This document shows, one piece after another, positions 45,389 to 55,540 of a stretch of 64,000 nt of DNA. Origin of the DNA: JAOPZW01 sp963764585 (lineage in GTDB: Bacteria; Actinomycetota; Thermoleophilia; Solirubrobacterales; Solirubrobacteraceae). The first letter of the stretch is position 1. Each line of letters begins with the position of its first letter. The notes beneath the pieces are model-generated. The model made no database searches and had not been told where the DNA came from. It was given only the letters and a program-made list of their open reading frames with translations. A program made the position numbers and the translations under genes. The stretch covers positions 124,001-188,000 of the forward strand of contig CAVXTB010000008.1 in assembly GCA_963764585.1 (NCBI GenBank), in the 5' to 3' direction.

Positions 45389-46336
45389 TCAGAGCTCGAC
45401 GGTCGTGGCCTGCACCCGCCCCTCCCGCCACGCGTCGTAGGCCGCCGCCGCGACGGCGAGGTCCTGGATCGCCAGGCCGGTGGAGTCGAAGAGCGTCACC
45501 GCATCCGGGCCGGGGCGGCCGGGCGCGTCGCCCGCGAGGACGGCGCCGAGGTCGGTGACCATGTCGCGCGTGACCGCGCCCTGCTCGACGGCGGCGGTCA
45601 GCTCGCCGCCGTGGCTGGCCTGCGCCCACTCGTCGCAGAACAGCGCGCAGGCCGCGACCGCCGCGACGGTGGCCTCGGCCTTGCCCGGGCCGTCGGCGCC
45701 GAGCATGTTCAGGTGAAGGCCCGGGCGCAGGTCGCCGGCATCGACGACCGGCTCGGTGCCGGGGGTCACGCAGCAGACGACGTCGCAGGCCAGCGCGGCG
45801 GCGCGGTCGCCGGCCTCCCAGCCGAGCTCGTCGGCAAGTGCGCGTGCCGCCTCGGCCCGCGGGTCCGAGCAGACGCCCGGGCCGTAGCCGGCCGCGGCCA
45901 GGCAGCGCGCGGCCCACGCCCCGTGCAGGCCGCAGCCGATCACGCCGACCGATCGTGCGTCGTCGCGCGCGAGGGCCTGCGCGGCGACCGCCGCGACCGC
46001 GCCGGTGCGCAGCGCCGTCACCGAGCGCGCGTCGAGCAGCGCGACCGGCGCGCTGGTCGCCGCGTCGCTGAGCACGACGACACCCATCACGGTCGGCAGG
46101 CCGTGGGCCGGGTTGCCCGGGAACGACGAGATCCACTTGAGCATCGCGAGGTCGCCGCCGCGCGCGGGCATCGCGCGGAAGTCGCCGTGCCCCGGGCTCT
46201 CGAGGTAGACCTTCGGCGGCATCGCCCACGCGCCCTCGTGATGGCGGACGAAGGCCGTGCGCGTGCGCTCGATCGCCTCGGCAGGCGAGACGGCAGCGAG
46301 GACGGCGTCGTGGGAGAGGACGGGGATGGCGGCCAC
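45389..46336 (-). CDS. Ornithine cyclodeaminase / mu-crystallin family enzyme
   Basis: The 315-residue protein has the family fold: N-terminal substrate part with AMPPKVYLE and LAMLKWISSFPGN, the ALLDARSVTALRTGAV helix, and the dinucleotide motif GVIGCGLHG (about 133-141). It is a NAD(P)-dependent enzyme acting on an amino or imino acid, such as ornithine, alanine or a ketimine; the exact substrate is not evident. ATG at 46336. It lies 53 bases upstream of nothing it shares function with; the sigma/DGPF pair is next on the same strand but has its own promoter. Confidence 0.88.
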   Translation of the reverse strand: MAAIPVLSHDAVLAAVSPAEAIERTRTAFVRHHEGAWAMPPKVYLESPGHGDFRAMPARGGDLAMLKWISSFPGNPAHGLPTVMGVVVLSDAATSAPVALLDARSVTALRTGAVAAVAAQALARDDARSVGVIGCGLHGAWAARCLAAAGYGPGVCSDPRAEAARALADELGWEAGDRAAALACDVVCCVTPGTEPVVDAGDLRPGLHLNMLGADGPGKAEATVAAVAACALFCDEWAQASHGGELTAAVEQGAVTRDMVTDLGAVLAGDAPGRPGPDAVTLFDSTGLAIQDLAVAAAAYDAWREGRVQATTVEL

Positions 46337-46407
46337 GAGGTGGCATCATGGCGCTAGTGGTTCCGTCCGTGAGTTCGGCGCATAGCCCGGCGTTGCCCGG
46401 GTCGGGT

Positions 46408-46470
46408 CTGCCGGTGCACGGCAGGCGCTCGCATGCTGGTGGCACGTGTGCGCCTGCCGGGTGCCGGCAG
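46408..46470. promoter_or_regulatory. Two near-identical 17-bp dyads, 46 bp apart
   Basis: CTGCCGGTGCACGGCAG (46408-46424) and CTGCCGGGTGCCGGCAG (46454-46470) are each palindromic and nearly alike. Their flanks are inverted to each other, so 46406-46428 and 46450-46472 can also pair (20 of 23) as one long stem with a 21-base loop. They lie between the divergent cyclodeaminase and AccE genes. A pair of operators or a structured leader are equally possible. Confidence 0.5.
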
Positions 46471-46521
46471 ACGCGGGCCGGGCCAGCCGGAATGCGTCGT
46501 ACTCGCGGACGGGACCACTAG

Positions 46522-46725
46522 GTGCCCAACCGCCGCCCGCAGCTTCAGATCGTCGCGCCGGCCGCCTCGCCCGAGGAGGCGGCCGCGGTCGTCGCGGCGC
46601 TTGAGCGCTTCATGCGCGAGACCGCGCCGACGCCGGCACCGCCGCCCGAGCGCCTCGCCGGCTGGCTGCAGGCCGCGCGCCTGGAGGCCGTCGCGCGCGA
46701 GCCGACGCACGAGCCCTGGCTCTAG
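46522..46725 (+). CDS. accE: Acyl-CoA carboxylase epsilon subunit-like small protein
   Basis: The 67-residue protein has LQIVAPAASPEEAAAVVAAL near the start and WLQAARLEAVAREP near the end, the pattern of the AccE/PccE epsilon subunits that bind and stimulate actinobacterial acyl-CoA carboxylases. GTG at 46522 directly follows an in-frame TAG. In most actinobacteria the gene sits beside the beta subunit gene; here pccB is 9 kb away. Its end overlaps the convergent choice-of-anchor A gene by four bases. Confidence 0.65.
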   Translation: MPNRRPQLQIVAPAASPEEAAAVVAALERFMRETAPTPAPPPERLAGWLQAARLEAVAREPTHEPWL

Positions 46726-49028
46726 CCGGTCCCGGCGAAGCTCTGCGCGATGACGGCGATGCGGTCCGAGCCGGCGGCCGGCCGCGCATCGGGCGCCGTC
46801 GCCGTCGCCCGCAGGCGGAGCGTGCGCCCCGCGGCACGCGCCGCCGCGATCGCGTGCACGGTGAACGAGGCCCGCTGCCCGCGCGCGAGGCGGCCGACGT
46901 CACGGCACACGCGCCCGCGGTAGCGGAACGTCCCCGGTGCCGAGGTCATCAGCAGGCCCGCCGGCGGGCGGTGGCAGAAGCGCACGGACTCGGCGCCGTC
47001 GATCCCCGTGCCGCGCGCGACGACGCGGTACGCGACCGGGACGCCGACGCGTGTCGCCGCCGGCGCGCTCACGCCCACCGCGACGTTGCCCGGCCGCGTG
47101 ACCACGAGCCCGGTGGCGGCCGCGTTGTTCGTCGTGTTGTTGTCCGGCGTCGCGGAGCTCACCACCACCACGCTCTCCAACGCGCCGGCCCGGAGCACTC
47201 GGGCCCGGACGCGGATGATCACGTCGGCGCCGACCGCCAGCGTCGCGGCGCCGCAGCGCACCGGGCGGGCGCTCGTGCACCCCGAGGTCGCCCGGATGTG
47301 CGTCGTCACCCCGAGGATCGACGTCACCTGGTCGGGGTGGCGCGGGTCGACCTGCGGGATCTCGCGCGCGATGGCCCCGGCCGCGGGGAGCGGGCCGTGG
47401 TTGCGCACGCGGACGATGACCGAGACCACGCCGCCGACCGTGATGACGCGCGGTGAGATGCGCTGGGTGATCTGCAGGTCGGCGCCGCCGGCCAGGGACG
47501 CGGCGAGGATCAGGTCGGGACCGGGGAGCGGCTGCGGTGGACCGGGCGGAATCGGCGGCTGCGGGGGCGTCGTGACGGGTGGCTCCGGCGGCTCTGGCTC
47601 CGGCGGCTCTGGCCCGGGCGCAGTGGGCTGGAAGTCGTTGCCCACGGTGACGCGCTCGGTCTGGCCGTCGGTGATCGTTACCAGCGTGCGGTCGACCGAC
47701 GCGACGCCGCCGAGCGAGTCGGGCTCGGTGATCGTGTAGTCGTAGCCGCCGGCGATCTCGCCGATGGGCACCGAGCCCGTCTGGAAGCGGCCGGGCACCA
47801 CGACGCTCGCCTGCGCCCCGGCGACGAGCGCCACGGTCTGCGAGAAGCGGTTGTTCCCCTTCACGACGATCATCCAGGGCCCGGCTGGCGGGACGCCGTC
47901 GCCGGTCACGACCTTGCCGACCGTGATCGTGCCGCGGCACGGGTTCGTGCCGGTCGTCTCCTCGAGCGTCGTGGAGCCGGAGGTGACCACGATGCGGTGC
48001 GCGGTGCGGCCCCCGCGGACGTCGAAGAAGGTGTCCGACTCGGCCGGGGCGTTCAGGTCGCCCTGCTGCGCGCTATCGAGGTCGCGCCAGTGCGCGTCAT
48101 GGTCGCTCGCGCCCGTGTTGCGCAGGCGCAGCGTGTGACGGCGGGCCAGGATGTCCCTGCACAGTGGCTCGAGCGACAGGTCCTGCGTGGGCAGCGGCGG
48201 CAGGCACCCGCCGAACGGATGGTGGTTGAAGCCGACGCCGTCGATCGTCAGGTCGCGAGCCACGACCGAGCCGTCGAACGTGCCGTTGGTGATGCTCGCT
48301 GCCGCATCGGGCGCGAAGACCGCGCCGCTCCAGCTGTTGACCGTCACCGTGTCGGCCAGCGAGAAGTTCCACAGGAGTCGCTCGGCCGGCAGGCCGTTCA
48401 ACGCGATCGTGTAAGTAGCGCTCCTGAACGACCCCGAGACGTTGACGAGCACCGTCGACGTCGCGGGGACCTGGAAGTTGACCTTGCCGATGCCCTGCAA
48501 CTGCGACGCGGTGAGGGCGAAGACGTTGAGGTTGGGGTCGGTCCCCGTGAAGAGCGTCTCGTAGGTCGGGCCGGAGATCGTGCCGTTGGCGGTGAGGCCC
48601 GCCCATTGCGCGGACCGGTCGCGCAGGGTGGCGAACTGGTCGGCGAAGCTGAAGGTCGGCTGCTCCTGCGCGACGCCGCCGAGGGTCGTGAGCGTGCCGT
48701 TGTTCTGCGTGAACGTGCCGCCGTGGGTCACCTTGCCGGTGGCGACCGTGCCGCCGTTGTTGACCGTCAGGTTGTTGCCGACGACGAGGTCGGCGCGGTT
48801 GGCGTCCGGCGTGAGGGGCGGTGATGTGCCGATCGTCGGGCCGGCGAGGACGGCGTCGCCGCCCGCCGCGACGCGGCCCGGGATCGTCTCGTTCGCGGAG
48901 CTCAGCGCGCTGTGCACGAACACGTCGAACTGCCCTGGGACGCCGAGGTCGGCGCAGTCCGCCGCCATCGCGCGGCCCGGTAGCGCTCCCACCACCACGA
49001 GCACACCGAGCACCACCCAGCGCGGCAT
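46722..49028 (-). CDS. Choice-of-anchor A surface protein with DUF11-like end
   Basis: The 768-residue precursor has a signal peptide (about 1-22), a choice-of-anchor A domain (about 25-270; FDVFVHSALSSANETIPGRV, NNLTVNNGG, WNFSLADTVTVNSWSGAVFA), a SpaA/prealbumin-like domain (about 355-450; ITVGKVVTGDGVPPAG), a Pro-rich spacer of about 35 residues and a DUF11-like domain (about 515-640; VRVRNHGPLPAAG) plus a last beta domain. No LPXTG or membrane tail is seen. It also lacks the FecR-like module found elsewhere here. An adhesin or matrix-binding role is known for some relatives. Confidence 0.8.
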   Translation of the reverse strand: MPRWVVLGVLVVVGALPGRAMAADCADLGVPGQFDVFVHSALSSANETIPGRVAAGGDAVLAGPTIGTSPPLTPDANRADLVVGNNLTVNNGGTVATGKVTHGGTFTQNNGTLTTLGGVAQEQPTFSFADQFATLRDRSAQWAGLTANGTISGPTYETLFTGTDPNLNVFALTASQLQGIGKVNFQVPATSTVLVNVSGSFRSATYTIALNGLPAERLLWNFSLADTVTVNSWSGAVFAPDAAASITNGTFDGSVVARDLTIDGVGFNHHPFGGCLPPLPTQDLSLEPLCRDILARRHTLRLRNTGASDHDAHWRDLDSAQQGDLNAPAESDTFFDVRGGRTAHRIVVTSGSTTLEETTGTNPCRGTITVGKVVTGDGVPPAGPWMIVVKGNNRFSQTVALVAGAQASVVVPGRFQTGSVPIGEIAGGYDYTITEPDSLGGVASVDRTLVTITDGQTERVTVGNDFQPTAPGPEPPEPEPPEPPVTTPPQPPIPPGPPQPLPGPDLILAASLAGGADLQITQRISPRVITVGGVVSVIVRVRNHGPLPAAGAIAREIPQVDPRHPDQVTSILGVTTHIRATSGCTSARPVRCGAATLAVGADVIIRVRARVLRAGALESVVVVSSATPDNNTTNNAAATGLVVTRPGNVAVGVSAPAATRVGVPVAYRVVARGTGIDGAESVRFCHRPPAGLLMTSAPGTFRYRGRVCRDVGRLARGQRASFTVHAIAAARAAGRTLRLRATATAPDARPAAGSDRIAVIAQSFAGTG

Positions 49029-49114
49029 GCGGGCAGGCTACGTCGGCCGCGGGTGAGCGCTCGTCACCCGCGGCGGGTGACGGCGAGCGTTAACGCGCCA
49101 ACTCCTGGCGGTAG

Positions 49115-49141
49115 TGTCGATCTCCCCGATCGCCGTCCGTC
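49115..49141 (+). promoter_or_regulatory. ECF42-type promoter of copy B
   Basis: TGTCGA (49115-49120) and CGTC (49138-49141) are spaced by 17 bases, matching the known ECF42 target pattern, about 50 bases before the DGPF gene. The equal spacing before copy A supports the assignment. Confidence 0.6.
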
Positions 49142-49193
49142 GTCCTGACGCACGCCGGCGACCGGCGCCGGCCCGACGAACCAGGAGGCAACC

Positions 49194-49547
49194 GTGCCGC
49201 AGTACATGCTGCTCATCTTCGCCGACCCGTCGAAGGGTCCCGCCGAGGGCACGCCCGAGGCCCAGGCCCACATGCAGGAGTGGTTCACGTACACCGAGGG
49301 CCTGCGGGCGGCGGGCGCGCTCGTCAGCGGCGAGGCGCTGCAGCCGCCCACGACGGCCACCACCGTGGCCGTGCGCAACGGCGACCGCGTGGTGACCGAC
49401 GGCCCCTTCGCCGACACCAAGGAGTGGCTTGGCGGCTACTACGTCATCGAGGCGCCCGATCTCGACGCCGCGCTCGACCACGCCGCCAAGATGCCGAACA
49501 TCGGCTTCGGGACCGTCGAGGTCCGGCCGGTGATGACGTTCAGCTGA
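49194..49547 (+). CDS. DGPF/YCII-domain partner protein (copy B)
   Basis: The 117-residue protein has YMLLIFADPSKGP and VVTDGPFADTKEWLGGYYVI, the DGPF signature, and ends in a VEVRPV strand. It is a paralogue of the copy at 45 kb. GTG at 49194 follows CCAGGAGGC by about six bases. The sigma factor gene starts two bases after its stop. Confidence 0.9.
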   Translation: MPQYMLLIFADPSKGPAEGTPEAQAHMQEWFTYTEGLRAAGALVSGEALQPPTTATTVAVRNGDRVVTDGPFADTKEWLGGYYVIEAPDLDAALDHAAKMPNIGFGTVEVRPVMTFS

Positions 49548-49548
49548 G

Positions 49549-50781
49549 GTGACCGCGGGCGTCGAGCGGGCGTTCCGCGAGGAGTCCGGGCGCGTCCTGG
49601 CGACGCTGATCCGCCATCTCGGCGGCGACTTCCAGCTCGCCGAGGACGCGCTCCAGGACGCCTTCGCCGTCGCGCTGGCCACCTGGCCGCGCGACGGCGA
49701 GCCCGCCAACCCGGGCGCCTGGATCACCACCGCGGCGCGGCGCAGGGCGATCGACCGCCTGCGCCGCGAGCGCGCCCTGCAAGACCGCCTGCCCATCCTG
49801 CACCGGCTCATGGAGCTCGACCGTCACGAGGACGACGCCCGCCCCGAGGACGACAGCGCCGTCGGCGACGACCGCCTGCGCCTCGTCTTCACGTGCTGCC
49901 ACCCGGCGCTGGCCATGGAGGCGCGCGTCGCCCTCACGCTGCGCACCCTCGGCGGGCTGACGACCGGCGAGATCGCGCGCGGCTTCCTCGTCCCCGAGCC
50001 GACCATGGCCCAGCGGCTCGTGCGCGCCAAGCGCAAGATCGCCGCCGCGCGCATCCCCTACCGCGTGCCCGAGGATGCCGAGCTGCCCGACCGCCTGGCC
50101 GGCGTGCTCGCGGTCATCTACCTCGTCTTCAACGAGGGCTACGCCGCGACGGCCGGCGATCGCCTCGTCCGCGAGGAGCTGTGCGCCGAGGCGATCCGCC
50201 TCGGCCGCCTGCTCGTCGAGCTGATGCCCGACGACGCCGAGGCCGCCGGCCTGCTGGCCCTCATGCTCATCCACGACGCCCGCCGCGCGGCGCGCATCGA
50301 CGACGCGGGCGGCTACGTCGCGCTGCCCGACCAGGACCGCGCGCGCTGGGACGCCGCGCGCCTGGCCGAGGGCCGCGCCGAGCTCGACCGCGCGCTGCGC
50401 CTGCGCCGGGCCGGGCCCTACCAGGTCGAGGCGGCGATCGCCGCGCTGCACTGCGAGCCGCTCGTCGACTGGCCGCAGATCGCCAAGCTCTACGCCATGC
50501 TGGGCCGGCTCGCGCCCTCGCCGGTCGTCGAGGTCAACCGGGCCGTCGCCCTCGGCATGGCCGGCGACCCGCACGCCGGGCTCGAGGTCCTCGCGCCGCT
50601 CGACCTCGACCGCTACCAGCCGTTCCACGCGGCCCGCGCCGAGCTGCTGCGCCGCGCGGGCGACCGCGCCGGTGCCGACGGCGCCTACGCGCGCGCGATC
50701 GAGCTCAGCGCGAACGCCGTGGAGCGCGCCGAGCTCGAGCGCCGCCGCGCTGCTCTCGGCGGATTCTCAGCCAACGCTTAG
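49549..50781 (+). CDS. ECF42-type RNA polymerase sigma factor (copy B)
   Basis: The 410-residue protein has region 2 (FREESGRVLATLIRHLGG, QLAEDALQDAFAVAL), region 4 (TLRTLGGLTTGEIARGFLVP) and the long C-terminal TPR-like part (about 195-405; VIYLVFNEGYAA, LPDQDRARWDAA, RAVALGMAGDP). The C-terminal extension probably controls activity instead of an anti-sigma factor. GTG at 49549. It follows its DGPF partner gene closely and presumably reads the promoter at 49115-49141. Confidence 0.92.
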   Translation: MTAGVERAFREESGRVLATLIRHLGGDFQLAEDALQDAFAVALATWPRDGEPANPGAWITTAARRRAIDRLRRERALQDRLPILHRLMELDRHEDDARPEDDSAVGDDRLRLVFTCCHPALAMEARVALTLRTLGGLTTGEIARGFLVPEPTMAQRLVRAKRKIAAARIPYRVPEDAELPDRLAGVLAVIYLVFNEGYAATAGDRLVREELCAEAIRLGRLLVELMPDDAEAAGLLALMLIHDARRAARIDDAGGYVALPDQDRARWDAARLAEGRAELDRALRLRRAGPYQVEAAIAALHCEPLVDWPQIAKLYAMLGRLAPSPVVEVNRAVALGMAGDPHAGLEVLAPLDLDRYQPFHAARAELLRRAGDRAGADGAYARAIELSANAVERAELERRRAALGGFSANA

Positions 50782-50840
50782 CGCCTTCTTCACGAGCCCG
50801 CGTTGACTGAGGAGCGTCAACGACGGAAGGAGGACGACGA

Positions 50841-51131
50841 ATGCCTCGACGTCTGTCAGGCATGATTGCGGTCCTTGCCGCGGTCGGCGCGCTTGCGGGC
50901 GCGGCGGTCGCGTACGGAGCGAGCTCGAGCTCGTCGACGCCCACCCAATCGACGCCCACCCAGTCGACGCCCACCCAGTCGACACCGAGTCAGACGGCGC
51001 CGCGCGCGCCGCACAACGGCAACTGCCCGAACATGGGCTCCGGCTCCGGCTCCGGCTCGGGCTCGGGCTCCGGCTCGAGCGGCTCGTCCGGCTCGAGCGA
51101 CTCGGCCGGCGCGCCCGGCTACGGCGTCTAG
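50841..51131 (+). CDS. Small exported low-complexity Ser/Thr/Gly protein
   Basis: The 96-residue product has a signal peptide or anchor (about 1-26) followed by four STPTQ-type units, a short NGNCPNMG and a (GS)n run ending GAPGYGV. It is probably a short envelope-exposed peptide; no family is recognised. ATG at 50841 follows GGAAGGAGG. A CGTTGAC/GTCAACG dyad (50801-50822) lies before it. Confidence 0.65.
   Translation: MPRRLSGMIAVLAAVGALAGAAVAYGASSSSSTPTQSTPTQSTPTQSTPSQTAPRAPHNGNCPNMGSGSGSGSGSGSGSSGSSGSSDSAGAPGYGV
50934..50993 (+). repeat. Four 15-bp tandem units inside the small exported gene
   Basis: Units at 50934-50948, 50949-50963 and 50964-50978 differ by one base (TCGACGCCCACCCAR); a fourth at 50979-50993 is diverged. 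The unit is a multiple of three, so gain or loss of copies keeps the frame and changes only peptide length. Confidence 0.8.
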
Positions 51132-51143
51132 CCCACGATCAGC

Positions 51144-52198
51144 GTGGCGTGGCCTCGCCGTCCCTCCGGGGCCCCACCACGCATCCTCCTCGCCGTCGCA
51201 CTCGTCGCGGGCCTGCTCGGCGCCGCCGGCTGCGGCGCGCAACGCGCCGGCTCGGCGGAGCCCGCCGGGCTGGTCACCATCGGCGCAGGCCTGAAGGGTC
51301 GTGCCGGGCTGAAGGCGACCGTCTACGCCACGGGCCTGCCGACCGCCTCCGCGTTCGCATTCGATTCGCGTGGCCGCCTGTGGGTGGCGACGTCGGCGCC
51401 GACGGACCACAGCAGGGACGGCGTCTATCTCGTCGCGCGCGCCGGCGCGCGCCCGCAGAAGGTGATCACCGGCGTGCGCGGCCCGCTCGGCCTGACGTGG
51501 TACCGCGACCGGCTCTACGTCGCGTCGCTCGGCCGCGTCGATGCCTACAGCGGCCTGCGCGGCGCGCGCTTCGCCCGGCGCCGGACGATCCTCGCCGAGC
51601 CCGCCGGGCACGGCTGGAACAACGGCATCGTCCAGGCTCCGAACGGCCGCCTGGTGATGAGCATCTCGTCGGCGTGCGATCACTGCACGCGGACCTCGAA
51701 GTGGTCGGCGACGATCGTGTCCTTCCGCCCCGACGGCAGCGACGTCCGCGTGTACGCCAAGCGGATCAGGGCGGGCTTCGGCGTCGCGCTGTACCCGGGC
51801 ACGAGCGACCTTCTGGTCAGCATGAACCAGCGCGACGACCTCGGCGCGCGGACGCCCGGCGACTGGATCGCCCGCGTCCGCGAGGGCGAGGACTGGCGCT
51901 TCCCGCGGTGCTACGGACAGGCGGGCTCGGCCTGCGCCGGGGTGCCGCGGCCGATCGCCGTGCTCGACAAGCACGCGGCGGCCGGTGGCGTCGCGGTGGT
52001 GACGGGACAGCTCGGCGCGTCGGTCGGGACCGCCGCGGTCGTCGCCGAGTGGCAGGCCTCGCGCGTGCTCGCGGTGGGGCTGACGAAGACCGGCTCCGCC
52101 GCCGCCGAGCCGTTGCTCACCGGCATCCGCAACCCGCTGGCCGTCGCCACGACCCGCGACGGAGCCCTGCTCGTCGGCGATTGGGGGACCGGGCGGAT

Positions 52199-52220
<22 letters not shown>
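51144..52220 (+). CDS. Lipoprotein beta-propeller (sugar-dehydrogenase-like)
   Basis: The 358-residue precursor has a lipobox (LLGAAGC, Cys about 29) and a beta-propeller of the PQQ-dependent sugar dehydrogenase / NHL type: GLPTASAFAFDSRGRLWVA, GPLGLTWYRDRLYVAS, GHGWNNGIVQAPNGRLVM, RNPLAVATTRDGALLVGDWG. The canonical catalytic His of soluble glucose dehydrogenase is not clearly placed, so it may bind rather than oxidise. GTG start at 51144. It overlaps the convergent decarboxylase gene by 22 bases. Confidence 0.8.
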
Positions 52221-53590
<1,370 letters not shown>

Positions 53591-53722
53591 CGCCCGAGCC
53601 TAACCGGGCGGGCTCGGCTGCCCGCTCCGGGCCGCCATCCGTCGAAATAGCCTAAACCCGGTCGGCATTTTGGTACCTTGACGCGTCCCCCCCGCGCTAC
53701 GCGACAAGGAGACCGACCCTTC

Positions 53723-55540
53723 ATGGAGCCCGCTTCCCTCCCGGTGGCCAAGGGCCGGGGCTCGATCGAGGACCCCGAGGTCCTCGAGAACGTCCCCGGT
53801 CACGTCATTCCCATCCTCGAGCGCGAGTTCGACGACTTCGACACGGAATCGGCCAAGTTCCTTCGCGGCGAGACCCCGGAGAACGAGTTCATCGGCTTCC
53901 GCCTGAAGCAGGGGGTCTACGGCCAGCGCCAGCCCGACGTGCAGATGATCCGCGTGAAGCTGCCGATGGGCGGCATCACGCCCGAGCAGCTCGAGGCGTT
54001 CGCGGACGTCATCGAGAAGTACGTGCCGCTGAAGAAGGGCCACATCACCACGCGGCAGAACATCCAGATGCACCACGTGCCGCTGCCCGATGCGGCCGAG
54101 CTCATCCGCGAGCTGTCCGACGCCGGCCTGTCCAGCCGCGAGGGCTGCGGCAACACGGTGCGCAACGTCACCGGCGATCCGTGGGCCGGCGTCGCGCCCG
54201 ACGAGCTCTTCGACCTGACGCCCTACGCGGGCGCCTACGTGCGCTACTTCGTGCGCCACCCGACCACGCAGCTCATGCCGCGCAAGGTCAAGACGGCCTT
54301 CGACGCCTCGCCCGCGGACCGCGCGCTGACCGGCATCCACGACATCGCCTTCATCGCGCGCGAGCGCGACGGCCAGCGCGGCGTCGAGGTCCGCGTCGGC
54401 GGCGGCACGTCGATCATGCCGCGCGTCGCCCCGACGCTCTACGACTTCGTCGGCCTCGACGACGGCGAGTACCTCGAGGTGGCCGAGGCCGTCTTCCGGA
54501 TCTTCGACCGCCAGGACTGGCTGCGCGCCAACCGCGCCCGCGCCCGGATCAAGGTCATGGTCGACAAGATCGGGATCGACGAGTTCCGCCGGCTCGTCGA
54601 CGAGGAGCGCCAGGGCGACTGGGTCGCCGAGCGCGAGTTCGACGTCGAGGGCCTGCGCCTGGACGTCGACGAGGCGGACCGCGCGCCCGGCGTGCCCTCG
54701 ACGTACGCCTCCCCCAACGGCGACGGCACCGAGTTCGAGCGCTTCTGCGCCTCGAACGTCACCGCCCAGCGCCAGGAGGGCTTCTCGGCGGTGCAGGTGC
54801 ACGTGCCGCGCGGCGACCTGAGCCCCGAGCAACTGCGCGCGCTGGCCGACCTCGCCCGCACGCACTCGGGCGGCTGGGTGCGCACGACCGTCCACCAGAA
54901 CCTGCTGCTGCGCTGGGTGCGCGACGAGACCGTCTACGAGGTCTGGCAGGCGCTGCGCGAGCTGAGCCTCGGCGACGCCGGCGCCGACCAGGTCGGCGAC
55001 GTCGTCTCGTGCCCGGGCACCGACTCGTGCAAGCTCGGCATCACCTCGTCGATGGGCCTCAACGCGGCGATCCGCCAGCGCCTGGACGAGATGCGGATCT
55101 CCGATCCGCTCACGCGCAAGCTGCACATCAAGATGAGCGGCTGCCCGAACGGCTGCAGCCAGCACCACATCGCCAACATCGGGTTCTACGGCGCGTCGAT
55201 CAAGGCCGGCGAGCACACGATCCCCGCCTACGTCGCGCACATCGCGGGCAACTACGAGGGCGGCGAGATCGTCTACGGCCAGCGGCTGAAGGTGCGCCTG
55301 CCGGCCAAGCGCGTGCCCGAGGCCGTCGAGCGCTGGATCCGCTTCTACGAGCGCGACCGCTCCGACGGCGAGGAGTTCAACGCCTTCGCCGCGCGCGTCG
55401 GGACCAAGGCCTTCGAGGACGAGGTCCGCGAGCTGGCGCTGCCGGCGCAGTTCGGCCTGGACACGATGGAGCAGTTCATCGACTGGGGCAAGAAGGTCCC
55501 GTTCGTCGTGCAGCGGGGTGAGGGCGAGTGCGCGGTCTGA
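53723..55540 (+). CDS. sir: Ferredoxin-dependent sulfite reductase (sirohaem, 4Fe-4S)
   Basis: The 605-residue protein has the duplicated nitrite/sulfite reductase fold with KGHITTRQNIQMHHVPL in the first half and the sirohaem-4Fe-4S cysteines in SCPGTDSCKLG and KMSGCPNGCSQHH (about 430-480). It reduces sulfite to sulfide with six electrons. The family also includes nitrite reductases; the cysH-cysD-cysN context decides for sulfite. ATG at 53723 is chosen for its AAGGAGA site. Its 3' end overlaps cysH by 13 bases. Confidence 0.9.
   Translation: MEPASLPVAKGRGSIEDPEVLENVPGHVIPILEREFDDFDTESAKFLRGETPENEFIGFRLKQGVYGQRQPDVQMIRVKLPMGGITPEQLEAFADVIEKYVPLKKGHITTRQNIQMHHVPLPDAAELIRELSDAGLSSREGCGNTVRNVTGDPWAGVAPDELFDLTPYAGAYVRYFVRHPTTQLMPRKVKTAFDASPADRALTGIHDIAFIARERDGQRGVEVRVGGGTSIMPRVAPTLYDFVGLDDGEYLEVAEAVFRIFDRQDWLRANRARARIKVMVDKIGIDEFRRLVDEERQGDWVAEREFDVEGLRLDVDEADRAPGVPSTYASPNGDGTEFERFCASNVTAQRQEGFSAVQVHVPRGDLSPEQLRALADLARTHSGGWVRTTVHQNLLLRWVRDETVYEVWQALRELSLGDAGADQVGDVVSCPGTDSCKLGITSSMGLNAAIRQRLDEMRISDPLTRKLHIKMSGCPNGCSQHHIANIGFYGASIKAGEHTIPAYVAHIAGNYEGGEIVYGQRLKVRLPAKRVPEAVERWIRFYERDRSDGEEFNAFAARVGTKAFEDEVRELALPAQFGLDTMEQFIDWGKKVPFVVQRGEGECAV

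Noticed and set aside
46337..46521. 6C-type or known small RNA in the accE leader
   Set aside because: The C-rich loops required are absent; only the dyad pair is supported.
50934..51100. Short repeats as a CRISPR array
   Set aside because: Units are directly adjacent, in frame and without spacers; they encode a low-complexity peptide.
53591..53722. SAM-type or other sulfur riboswitch before sir
   Set aside because: Only one simple hairpin is seen; no conserved core of a known riboswitch could be recognised in 130 bases.
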